DNA of 64,000 nucleotides. Origin: Pseudomonas alcaligenes (GTDB taxonomy: Bacteria; Pseudomonadota; Gammaproteobacteria; Pseudomonadales; Pseudomonadaceae). The translations under genes were made by a program, and so were the position numbers. Under the pieces are notes generated by a model that saw nothing but the letters and a program-made list of their open reading frames with translations, ran no database searches and was not told the origin of the DNA. Numbering within the stretch: the first letter of the stretch is position 1; every line of letters starts with the position of its first letter. Of the stretch, positions 17,951 to 25,444 are shown piece by piece. The DNA lies in NCBI RefSeq assembly GCF_014490745.1, contig NZ_LZEU01000001.1:4119501-4183500 (forward strand), given 5' to 3'.

Positions 17951-19384
17951 ATGTTCGGCCTGGATGCACTGGAACTGGCACGAATCCAGTTCGCTTTCAC
18001 CGTTTCCTTCCACATTCTGTTTCCGGCCATCAGCATCGGCCTGGCCAGTTACCTGGCGGTGCTCGAAGGTCTGTGGCTGAAGACCGGCAAGGATGTCTAC
18101 TACGACCTGTTCCGCTTCTGGCTGCAGATCTTCGCCGTGACCTTCGGCATGGGCGTGGTCTCCGGCGTGGTGATGAGCTACGAGTTCGGCACCAACTGGG
18201 GCCAGCTGTCCACGGCGGCCGGCAGCATCATGGGGCCGTTGCTGACCTACGAGGTGCTCACCGCGTTCTTCCTCGAGGCCGGCTTCCTGGGCATCATGCT
18301 GTTCGGCCTGAACAAGGTGGGCCGCGGCCTGCACTTCTTCGCCACCCTGATGGTGGCCATCGGCACGCTGATCTCGACCTTCTGGATCCTCTCCTCGAAC
18401 AGCTGGATGCACACCCCGCAGGGCTTCACCCTGGTCGACGGCGTGTTCACCCCGGCGTCCTGGTGGGACATCGTGTTCAACCCGTCCTTCCCCTATCGCC
18501 TGGCGCACATGGCGGTGGCGGCCTTCCTCAGCACCGCCTTCGTGGTCGGCGGCACCGCCGCCTGGCACCTGCTCAAGGGCAAGCGTGACGAAGCCACCCG
18601 CATGATGTTCTCCATGGCCCTGTGGATGGCGCTGCTGGTCGCGCCGATCCAGGCCGTGATCGGCGATGCCCACGGCCTCAACACCCTCAAGTACCAGCCG
18701 GCCAAGGTGGCCGCCATGGAAGGCCACTGGAACACCGAGAAAGGCGTGCCGCTGCTGCTGTTCGGCATTCCCGACATGCAGGCGGAAACCACCAGGTACG
18801 CCATCGGCATCCCGCGCCTGGCCAGCCTGATCCTCACCCACGACCTCGACGGCGAGATCAAGGGCCTCAAGGAATGGGCGCCAGAGGATCGCCCCAACGC
18901 GCTGATCGTGTTCTGGAGCTTCCGCGTGATGGTCGGCCTCGGCCTGCTGATGATCCTCTGTGGCGTGCTCGGCCTGTGGCTGCGCCGCGGCGGCAAGGTC
19001 TACGAGTCGAAAGGCTTCCAGCGCCTGATGCTGGCGATGGGCCCGGCCGGGCTGATCGCCCTGCTGGCCGGCTGGGTAACCACCGAAGTGGGGCGCCAAC
19101 CCTGGGTGGTCTATGGCCTGCTGCGTACCAGCGAGGCCGCCTCCAACCACAGCGTCAGCCAGCTCAGCCTGTCGCTGGGCCTGTTCGTGGTGGTGTATTT
19201 CGCCGTGTTCGGCGTCGGCATCACCTACCTGCTGCGCATGATGCGCAAGGGCCCAGTGCTTGGCCTGCTGAGTGCCCACGCCGCCGAACAGGGTGGCCCG
19301 GGTCATAGCCGCACGCCGTCCCGCCCGCTGTCCGCCGCCGCAGAAAGCGTCGACGATGAAACCGATGAGGAGAAACGCCCATGA
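17951..19384 (+). CDS. cioA: Cyanide-insensitive ubiquinol oxidase subunit I
   Basis: 477 residues of a bd-type oxidase subunit I. This membrane enzyme oxidises ubiquinol and reduces oxygen to water without proton pumping. The heme-ligand region FHILFP (His21), QIFAVTFGMGVVSG and the GRQPWVVYGLLRT motif are present. The Q-loop is short, as in CioA rather than E. coli CydA. The start at ATG 17951 (MFGLDALELARIQFAF) is preceded by GAGGGG. The frame stays open upstream, but that part carries the regulatory sites. It overlaps cioB by four bases (ATGA). Confidence 0.95.
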   Translation: MFGLDALELARIQFAFTVSFHILFPAISIGLASYLAVLEGLWLKTGKDVYYDLFRFWLQIFAVTFGMGVVSGVVMSYEFGTNWGQLSTAAGSIMGPLLTYEVLTAFFLEAGFLGIMLFGLNKVGRGLHFFATLMVAIGTLISTFWILSSNSWMHTPQGFTLVDGVFTPASWWDIVFNPSFPYRLAHMAVAAFLSTAFVVGGTAAWHLLKGKRDEATRMMFSMALWMALLVAPIQAVIGDAHGLNTLKYQPAKVAAMEGHWNTEKGVPLLLFGIPDMQAETTRYAIGIPRLASLILTHDLDGEIKGLKEWAPEDRPNALIVFWSFRVMVGLGLLMILCGVLGLWLRRGGKVYESKGFQRLMLAMGPAGLIALLAGWVTTEVGRQPWVVYGLLRTSEAASNHSVSQLSLSLGLFVVVYFAVFGVGITYLLRMMRKGPVLGLLSAHAAEQGGPGHSRTPSRPLSAAAESVDDETDEEKRP

Positions 19385-20385
19385 GCATCGACCTGCCGCT
19401 GATCTGGGCCGGGGTGATCGCCTTCGGCATCTTCATGTACGTGGTGATGGATGGCTTCGATCTGGGCATCGGCATCCTCTATCCCTTCTTCCGCGACAAG
19501 GACGAACGCGACGCCATGATGAACACCGTGGCGCCGATCTGGGACGGTAACGAAACCTGGCTGGTGCTCGGCGGTGCCGGGCTGTTCGCCGCCTTCCCGC
19601 TGGCCTACTCGGTGGTGCTCACGGCGCTGTACCTGCCGCTGATCATCATGCTGATCGCCCTGATCTTCCGTGGCGTGGCCTTCGAGTTCCGCTTCAAGGC
19701 CAAGCGCACCCGCTACGTGTGGGACGCGGCCTTTATCGGCGGCTCGGTGCTGGCCACCTTCGCCCAGGGCGTGGTGCTGGGTGCCTTTATCGATGGCATC
19801 GCGGTGGAGAACCGCCAGTTCGCCGGTGGCGCCTTCGACTGGCTGGCGCCCTTCCCGCTGTTCTGCGGCGCCGGGCTGGTGGTCGGCTACGCCATGCTCG
19901 GCTGCGCCTGGCTGCTGCTCAAGACCGAAGGCAAGCTGCGCCACAAGATGTACAAGCTGATGCTGCCGCTGACCTGCGCGCTGCTGCTGTTCATTAGCGC
20001 AGTGAGCATCTGGACGCCGCTGACCCATCCGGAAATCGCCCAGCGCTGGTTCACCCTGCCCAACCTGTTCTACTTCATCCCGGTACCGACCCTGGTGGCG
20101 GTGACCATCCTCGGCATCGTCCGCGCCGTGCACCTGAAGATCGACTGGCAGCCGTTCGTCCTCACCCTGCTGCTGATCGCCCTGGCCTATGCCGGCCTGG
20201 CCATCAGCGTATGGCCGAACATCATCCCGCCGTCGGTGAGCATCTGGCAGGCCTCGGCCCCCGCAAGCAGCCAGGCCTTCGCCCTGGTCGGGGTCTCCAT
20301 CATGGTGCCGATCATCCTCATCTACACCGCCTACAGCTACTACGTGTTCCGCGGCAAGGTGAAGGTCGGCGAGGGGTACCACTGA
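19381..20385 (+). CDS. cioB: Cyanide-insensitive ubiquinol oxidase subunit II
   Basis: 334 residues with about eight membrane helices. The N-terminus has the CydB-family MDGFDLGIGILYPFF and GNETWLVLGG motifs. It pairs with CioA to form the oxidase in the inner membrane. It is translationally coupled at both ends: ATGA overlap with cioA, and a one-base overlap of its stop with the DUF2474 start. Confidence 0.96.
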   Translation: MSIDLPLIWAGVIAFGIFMYVVMDGFDLGIGILYPFFRDKDERDAMMNTVAPIWDGNETWLVLGGAGLFAAFPLAYSVVLTALYLPLIIMLIALIFRGVAFEFRFKAKRTRYVWDAAFIGGSVLATFAQGVVLGAFIDGIAVENRQFAGGAFDWLAPFPLFCGAGLVVGYAMLGCAWLLLKTEGKLRHKMYKLMLPLTCALLLFISAVSIWTPLTHPEIAQRWFTLPNLFYFIPVPTLVAVTILGIVRAVHLKIDWQPFVLTLLLIALAYAGLAISVWPNIIPPSVSIWQASAPASSQAFALVGVSIMVPIILIYTAYSYYVFRGKVKVGEGYH

Positions 20386-20507
20386 TGAACGAGACGAAGC
20401 AGCCGCTGGGCAAACGCCTGGCCTGGTTCGCCGCCCTGTGGCTGGGCGGCGTGCTGGCAGTACTGGTGCTGGCCTACGCGATCAAGCTGGGCATGGGCCT
20501 GGCCTGA
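20385..20507 (+). CDS. DUF2474 microprotein, probable oxidase accessory subunit
   Basis: 40 residues with one membrane helix (LAWFAALWLGGVLAVLVLAY) and a charged N-terminus. The ATG shares its first base with the last base of the cioB stop. Small single-helix proteins encoded directly after bd oxidase genes (CydX, CydS, DUF2474) stabilise the complex in species where they have been tested. Position and topology support the same role here. Confidence 0.85.
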   Translation: MNETKQPLGKRLAWFAALWLGGVLAVLVLAYAIKLGMGLA

Positions 20508-20545
20508 GCGCCCCAACTCCTTCTCAGAGTTCGGCCAAGCCTGCC

Positions 20546-20580
20546 CCCTCTCCCGTCGGGAGAGGGTCGGGGTGAGGGCC
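20546..20580. repeat. Half module of the CTCTCCC/GGGAGAG palindromic family
   Basis: CCCTCTCCCGTCGGGAGAGGG is followed by TCGGGGTGAGGG, the same layout as the right half of the modules at 45289-45390 and 45790-45893. It lies between the convergent cio operon and the DUF3703 gene and may act as a shared 3' end structure. Confidence 0.8.
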
Positions 20581-20583
20581 AGG

Positions 20584-20919
20584 CTACTCCAGCAGCCTTT
20601 TCAGCTCCGCACTCAGCGGCATCGGGGTAAATGCACTGACCCGCGCCCGCCCGTTGTTGCCCAGCGGTACCCACAACCGCGAGAACAACAGCGCGGCGAG
20701 GATGCGCGGCAACTGCCCTGCCACCTCGCGCCAGTCCCTGAGCATCCAGCCGGCGCGCAGCATCAGCCAGTGCGCGCGGGCATGGGGCAGCGCCAGGCGC
20801 TGGCCGAGGATATGCGCGCGCTCCAGCCAGACCAGGGCCGCAGCAGGCTCGCCCCGCCCCAGCGCCGCTTCGGCCTCGGCGAAAGCCAGCTGCAACGCCG
20901 CGTGCGCCTCAGTGCGCAT
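20584..20919 (-). CDS. DUF3703 family protein
   Basis: 111 residues from the ATG at 20919 (MRTEAHAALQLAFAEAEAAL). Mostly helical, with the family pattern ALVWLERAHILGQRLALPHARAH. It overlaps the cation exporter gene by 11 bases, so the two are translationally coupled. DUF3703 genes are often found with CDF exporters and MerR regulators. The function is unknown. Confidence 0.8.
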   Translation of the reverse strand: MRTEAHAALQLAFAEAEAALGRGEPAAALVWLERAHILGQRLALPHARAHWLMLRAGWMLRDWREVAGQLPRILAALLFSRLWVPLGNNGRARVSAFTPMPLSAELKRLLE

Positions 20920-21538
20920 GGCCGTGACCTTCGCGCAGCTCGCCGTCGGCATGGCGCAGTACCTGTACCGCCGAGCTGATCGCCAGGCTGGCCATGATCC
21001 CCGCCACGATCAGGTCGGGCCAGGCGCTGCCGGTGCCGAACACGCCCAGCGCCGCTGCCAGCACGGCAAGGTTGCCCAGGGCATCGTTGCGGGTGCACAG
21101 CCAGACGCTGCGCATGTTGCTGTCACCCTCGCGGTAGGCATACAGCAGTGCCGCCACGCCGAGGTTGGCCAGCAATGCCAGGCTGCCGATCAGGCCCATG
21201 GTCGGCGCGCTCGGCACCTCGCCCTGCCACCAGTGCCAGAGCGCCGCGCCCAACACGCCGAGACCGAACAGCAGCATGCTCAGCGCCTTCAGCTGGGCAG
21301 CGCGGGCCCGCCAGGCCAGGGCCATGCCCAGTACCCAGAGGCTGATGGCGTAGTTGGCAGCGTCGCCGAGAAAGTCCAGCGAGTCGGCCAGCAGCGACAC
21401 CGAGCCGGCGCGGATACCGGCACCGATCTCGATCAGAAACATGCCCAGGTTGACCAGCAGGGCGATCCACAGGATGCGCCGGTAGCGCCCGTTATCGTGC
21501 TGGGGGCCGGTGTCGTGGTTGCAGCAATGCGCGCCCAT
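20909..21538 (-). CDS. Cation diffusion facilitator family metal exporter
   Basis: 209 residues, six predicted membrane helices, with a His/Cys N-terminus (AHCCNHDTG) and a His-rich end (EGHGHAH). The TM2 signature is ADSLDFLGDAANYA and TM5 has RNDALGNLAVL. Compared with zinc CDFs (HxxxD), the TM5 His is replaced, so metal preference is uncertain. It lacks the long C-terminal cytoplasmic domain. It is divergent from a MerR gene whose operator overlaps its promoter. Export of Zn, Cd, Co or a similar divalent metal is expected. Confidence 0.82.
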   Translation of the reverse strand: MGAHCCNHDTGPQHDNGRYRRILWIALLVNLGMFLIEIGAGIRAGSVSLLADSLDFLGDAANYAISLWVLGMALAWRARAAQLKALSMLLFGLGVLGAALWHWWQGEVPSAPTMGLIGSLALLANLGVAALLYAYREGDSNMRSVWLCTRNDALGNLAVLAAALGVFGTGSAWPDLIVAGIMASLAISSAVQVLRHADGELREGHGHAH

Positions 21539-21567
21539 TTGGCATCTCCTTGGTTGAGGTGCAGACT

Positions 21568-21598
21568 AAGCTAAAGCCTGTAGTAACTACGGAGTCAA
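21568..21598 (-). promoter_or_regulatory. MerR-type promoter/operator for the exporter operon
   Basis: On the minus strand TTGACT (21593-21598) and TAGCTT (21568-21573) are separated by a 19-base spacer, the stretched spacing that MerR proteins correct. The spacer holds the dyad CCGTAGTTACTACAGG. The merR ATG starts two bases from the -35, so its Shine-Dalgarno sequence lies inside the operator. Confidence 0.78.
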
Positions 21599-21599
21599 C

Positions 21600-22016
21600 A
21601 TGGGCAAGCCACTAACCATCGGCATCCTCGCCCGCGAGAGCGGGGTCAACCTGGAAACCATCCGCTTCTACGAACGTAGCGGCCTGCTGCCGGCGCCGCA
21701 ACGCAGTGCCGCCGGCTATCGCCACTACCAGGAGATGGACGTGCGCCGCCTGCGCTTTATCCGCCGCGGCCGCGAGCTGGGCTTCAGTCTGGAGGAAATC
21801 CGCAGCCTGCTGGAACTCGCCGCCCATCCCGAGAGCCCGTGCGACGCCGCCGATCGCATGGCCCGCGAACATCTGGACGCCATCGAAACACGCATCCGCG
21901 ACCTGCAGAACATGCAGGCCGAGCTGAGCAAGCTGGCCGGCTGCCAGAGTGGTCACGCCGAGCACTGCCGCCTGCTGGAGGCGCTGGACAGCCGCGATTG
22001 CTGCGCCCCCAGGTAG
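21600..22016 (+). CDS. MerR family metal-responsive regulator, ZntR/CadR-like
   Basis: 138 residues: N-terminal winged helix (LTIGILARESGVNLETIRFY), dimerisation helix, and metal-site cysteines. Cys81 corresponds to the dimer-helix Cys of ZntR, and Cys115 and Cys123 (GCQSGHAEHC) fit the metal loop, with extra Cys134-135 at the end. This set favours divalent soft metals such as Zn, Cd or Pb. It should activate the divergent exporter-DUF3703 operon from the 19-base-spacer promoter. Confidence 0.88.
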   Translation: MGKPLTIGILARESGVNLETIRFYERSGLLPAPQRSAAGYRHYQEMDVRRLRFIRRGRELGFSLEEIRSLLELAAHPESPCDAADRMAREHLDAIETRIRDLQNMQAELSKLAGCQSGHAEHCRLLEALDSRDCCAPR

Positions 22017-22028
22017 CCCGGGAATCGC

Positions 22029-22084
22029 ACGCGGGTTACACCCGCCCTACGCAGCGCTTCCCGGTAGGGCGGGGGCAACCCGCG
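22029..22084. repeat. REP inverted pair, GTAGGGCGGGTG family (imperfect)
   Basis: GCGGGTTACACCCGCCCTAC (22031-22050) faces GGTAGGGCGGGGGCAACCCG (22063-22082). In this copy the arms point outward, opposite to most other pairs. It lies between merR and the MFS gene. Confidence 0.8.
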
Positions 22085-22213
22085 CAACCCACCACGTGAA
22101 GTTATTCCACGGCAAACGTGCGATAGACGAACACAGCGTTCAGCATTCGCAACGGCGCCGCGCGCCAGGCGTGCTAGGCTGGGCAACTCGTTAGCCGCCT
22201 AAGTATTACCGCC

Positions 22214-23428
22214 ATGTCCCAACTGCTCCTGCGTCGGCACAAACCCTTTCTCGCCTTTTGGCTGGCCCGCGTATTCACCGCCAGCGGCTTCCAGATGCTC
22301 ACCGTGGCCATCGGCTGGCACCTCTACCAGCTGACCAGCAGCGTGCTCGACCTGGGGCTGGTTGGCCTCGCTGAATTCCTCCCGCGCCTGCTGTTCATGC
22401 TGCATGCCGGGCACACCGCCGACCGCTTCGAGCGACGCAAGATCGCTGCCGTCTGCCAGAGCGTGCAGGCCCTGGTGGCCCTGGCCCTGCTGCTGGGCAG
22501 CAGCACCGACAGCGTTAGCCGCGAGATGATCTTCGGCCTGGCCTTCCTCCTCGGCCTGGCCCGTACCTTCGAGATGCCGGCGACCCAGGCCCTGCTGCCC
22601 AACGTGGTACCGAGCGAGCTGTTCCCCCGCGCGGTGGCCGCTTCAGCCTCGGCCATGCAGGCGGCAACCATCATCGCCCCCGCCCTCGGCGGTCTGCTGT
22701 ACGCCTTCGGCGCACAGTGGGTATACGGCCCGGCGACCCTGCTGTACGTGCTGGCCTGCGCCCTGATGCTCGGTCTGACCGCCACTGGCCAGGTGCTGCG
22801 CAAAGACCCAGCCACTCTCGAATCGCTGCTGGCCGGCATCCGCTTCATTCGCAGCAAGCCGGACGTGCTGGGTTCGATTTCGCTGGATCTGTTCGCCGTG
22901 CTGCTCGGCGGCGCCACCGCGCTGCTGCCGGTGTTCGCCAAGGACATCCTGCTCACCGGCCCCTGGGGTCTCGGCCTGCTGCGTTCGGCGCCGGCGGTCG
23001 GCGCCCTGCTGATGTCGCTGTGGCTGGCCCATCACCCGATCGAACGGCGTACCGGGCCGGTGATGTTCACCTCGGTGGCGGTGTTCGGCGTGGCGACCAT
23101 CGCCTTCGGCCTGTCCACCTCGTTCTGGTTCAGCCTGGCAGTGCTGGTGGTGCTTGGCGCGGCCGACATGATCAGCATGGTGATCCGCGGCGCCCTGGTA
23201 CAGCTGGATACCCCGGACGCCATGCGCGGTCGGGTCAGCGCGGTGAACGGCCTGTTCATCGGCGCCTCCAACCAGCTCGGCGAGTTCGAGTCCGGCCTCA
23301 CCGCGCACTGGTTCGGCACGGTGCCGGCGGTACTGATCGGCGGGGTCGGCACCCTGCTGGTGACCGGCACCTGGATCAAGCTGTTTCCCACCCTGGCGCG
23401 CCGCGATCACCTGCACAAGCAGGGCTGA
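22214..23428 (+). CDS. MFS transporter, EntS-like (MFS_3)
   Basis: 404 residues with 12 hydrophobic segments. The loop 2-3 motif of the superfamily is present as GHTADRFERRK (usual GxLaDRxgRR). Sequence features such as AFWLARVFTASGFQMLTVAIG match the EntS/MFS_3 drug or siderophore exporters. The substrate is unknown. No strong Shine-Dalgarno sequence precedes the ATG. It is convergent with the J-domain gene, only six bases apart. Confidence 0.85.
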   Translation: MSQLLLRRHKPFLAFWLARVFTASGFQMLTVAIGWHLYQLTSSVLDLGLVGLAEFLPRLLFMLHAGHTADRFERRKIAAVCQSVQALVALALLLGSSTDSVSREMIFGLAFLLGLARTFEMPATQALLPNVVPSELFPRAVAASASAMQAATIIAPALGGLLYAFGAQWVYGPATLLYVLACALMLGLTATGQVLRKDPATLESLLAGIRFIRSKPDVLGSISLDLFAVLLGGATALLPVFAKDILLTGPWGLGLLRSAPAVGALLMSLWLAHHPIERRTGPVMFTSVAVFGVATIAFGLSTSFWFSLAVLVVLGAADMISMVIRGALVQLDTPDAMRGRVSAVNGLFIGASNQLGEFESGLTAHWFGTVPAVLIGGVGTLLVTGTWIKLFPTLARRDHLHKQG

Positions 23429-23434
23429 GCCGCC

Positions 23435-25435
23435 CTACTTCAACGCCCCCGGCAGGCGGCAGTCCTCCATCTCCACCTCCGGGCCGCAACCTTCGACCAG
23501 GGTGCCACCCAGCTCGAAGAGGGTGGCCTTGTCATGGCGAGTCGTGGCGGCCGGTTGGCGGTCGCTGACCTTGCTCTGGCGCGTCTCGGCAGCCGGTGGG
23601 CGGGCGCTGGTCTTGTCCTGGCGCGTCTCGACAGCTGACGGGCGGGCGCTGGCCTTGTCGGGGCGCGCCTCGGCAGCCGGCGGGCGGGCGCTAGCCTTGT
23701 CCAGGCGCGTCTCGACAGCCGGCGGGCGGTCACTGGCCTTGTCCTGGTGCACCTCGGCAGCCGGCGGGCGGTCGCTGGTCTGGTCGTGACGCGTCTCGGC
23801 GGCCGGCAGGAACTCGCTGAGCGAGGTTTTCTCCAGCTTGCCCTGGGTGTTCCAGTAGATGGCCAGGGCGAACAGGCTCAGGCCGACCACCCACAGCAGC
23901 CTGTTCCAGACGCGCTGGAAGCGCCGCAGGAAATGCAGGGCCACCCTCACAGGCGAGCCCATACGGGTGGTGAAGTCGGCGTAGAGCAGGGCCAGCGGCG
24001 CCGTGATCCCGCAGGCCACCGCTTCGACCACGCCCTGGGTGGCGCCCATCGCTACCGTAGCGGCAGTCAGCGCCGCACTCGGCAGGCCATGGCGCAGCAA
24101 CAGCAGCCCGGTGCCATCTCGCACCCAGGCGCGTGGCAGCAGCATCTTGCTCAACAGCACATCGAAGCCGGTCAGCCAGCCAGTGAGCAGGCGCCAGACC
24201 CGGTGCAGCACCAGCGCGCCAGCCATCAGCATGCCCGCCATCATGGCCACGCTCAGCGCCACCACCAGCGGCGAGTCGCCCGGCTTCTTGTGAAAGTCGT
24301 CGTAGAACAGGAACCAGGCCGGTACCAGCAGCAACAACCACAGGCTGAAGCCGATGCCATGCCAGTCCAGGCCCGGCAGCCATTTGCGCCAGTCATGCAG
24401 GCCCTCCGGAGCCAGGCGCTCCAGCACTTCCGGGGCCTCGTGGACGAGGGTCTGCTCGAGCAGCTGGCAGGCGGCCAGATCCTTCTCCACGAAACCATCC
24501 ACCAGGCGCTTGCGCTGCCCGTCGCGGAGCGGCTTGAGCAGCAGCCAGGCAGCCCGCTCCTGGCCACTCCTGGGCTGGCGCAGAGCCATGCGTTCACGAA
24601 TGCGCTGCTCCAGGCCATCCAGCTCGCCACGACGCTGCAGCTGATCCCACTCGTGCAGCCAGCCGGCTTGGCTGGCCTGCAGTTCGTCCCAGCGGCAGCG
24701 GCTGCACAGCTCCTGGAAGAACGCCGGCGACCAGCGGGTTGCCAGGAGGATGTCCACCAGCTGGCGGTTGAAGTAGCTGCGCAGGTCGAACGGCTGCAGC
24801 CAGTCCTGCTCGTGCAGGGCCGCGACCCGCGCCAGGAAGGCCTGTTCGTCGCCCTCGGCCAGCTGGGCATGCAGACTGTGCAGCTCGGTGGCGAGCAGGC
24901 GGTTGACCAGCACGTCCAGCTGCATCGGCGGCAGCGAGGCTTCCTGCCAGGGCGTCAGCCAGCCCAGGCAGGCCAGCGCCCACTGGGCGGCCGCGTAGCC
25001 CTGTTCGTTGTCCTCCAGGCAGCGCTGCAGCAGGCAGCGCTCGAACAGCGCCAGGCGCTCCTCGGCCTTGGCCTGGCTGGCCAGGGCCGCCAGGTTTTCC
25101 GGCGCCATGTCGCTGAGGCTGGCGAGCATCTGCGCCTCGGCCTGCAGCGCCGGATCGGGCACCTGCAGCGGGCGCTCCAGCTCGGCCAGCAGCCCCGTAT
25201 CGGCCAGCACGGGCGGAGCAGCCAGGGCCAGGCCGTCGTCCTCGCCCGCCTCTTCGTCCTGCTCCTCGGCACGCCGGCGGGCAATCGCCAGGGCCTGCTC
25301 GTAGGCTTCGCGCAGGCGCTGGAAGGCGTCCAGATCCTCATCCGGGCGGTGCACTTTGAGCAGGGCGGCATAGCTGCGCTTGATCGCGCGTTCGTCGGCA
25401 TCGGCGCGCAGGCCGAGAATCGTCCAGCAACTCAT
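23435..25435 (-). CDS. Membrane J-domain protein with a tandem-repeat tail
   Basis: 666 residues. An N-terminal J-like domain (SCWTILGLRADADERAIKRS ...) carries HRPD in place of the canonical HPD tripeptide. A helical middle region follows (about 90-350), then about four membrane segments between residues 359 and 527. Residues about 541-632 are a hydrophilic tail of 14-residue tandem repeats (consensus like ETRxDKxSxRPPAA), encoded by the 42-bp repeats at 23538-23812. It ends nine bases from the Hsp70 gene upstream, so it is probably the dedicated co-chaperone of that HscC-type protein at the membrane. Confidence 0.82.
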   Translation of the reverse strand: MSCWTILGLRADADERAIKRSYAALLKVHRPDEDLDAFQRLREAYEQALAIARRRAEEQDEEAGEDDGLALAAPPVLADTGLLAELERPLQVPDPALQAEAQMLASLSDMAPENLAALASQAKAEERLALFERCLLQRCLEDNEQGYAAAQWALACLGWLTPWQEASLPPMQLDVLVNRLLATELHSLHAQLAEGDEQAFLARVAALHEQDWLQPFDLRSYFNRQLVDILLATRWSPAFFQELCSRCRWDELQASQAGWLHEWDQLQRRGELDGLEQRIRERMALRQPRSGQERAAWLLLKPLRDGQRKRLVDGFVEKDLAACQLLEQTLVHEAPEVLERLAPEGLHDWRKWLPGLDWHGIGFSLWLLLLVPAWFLFYDDFHKKPGDSPLVVALSVAMMAGMLMAGALVLHRVWRLLTGWLTGFDVLLSKMLLPRAWVRDGTGLLLLRHGLPSAALTAATVAMGATQGVVEAVACGITAPLALLYADFTTRMGSPVRVALHFLRRFQRVWNRLLWVVGLSLFALAIYWNTQGKLEKTSLSEFLPAAETRHDQTSDRPPAAEVHQDKASDRPPAVETRLDKASARPPAAEARPDKASARPSAVETRQDKTSARPPAAETRQSKVSDRQPAATTRHDKATLFELGGTLVEGCGPEVEMEDCRLPGALK
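23538..23812. repeat. 42-bp tandem repeats inside the J-domain gene
   Basis: Six full 42-bp units begin at 23538, 23580, 23622, 23664, 23706 and 23748, followed by a partial unit at 23790-23812. Units start like CGCGTCTCGGCAGCCGGCGG and differ by a few bases each. The period is a multiple of three, so copy-number change alters protein length without a frameshift. Confidence 0.92.
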
Positions 25436-25444
25436 GACCGCCCC

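Noticed and set aside
23538..23812. CRISPR-like array
   Set aside because: The 42-bp units are head-to-tail without spacers and lie inside a coding region in frame.
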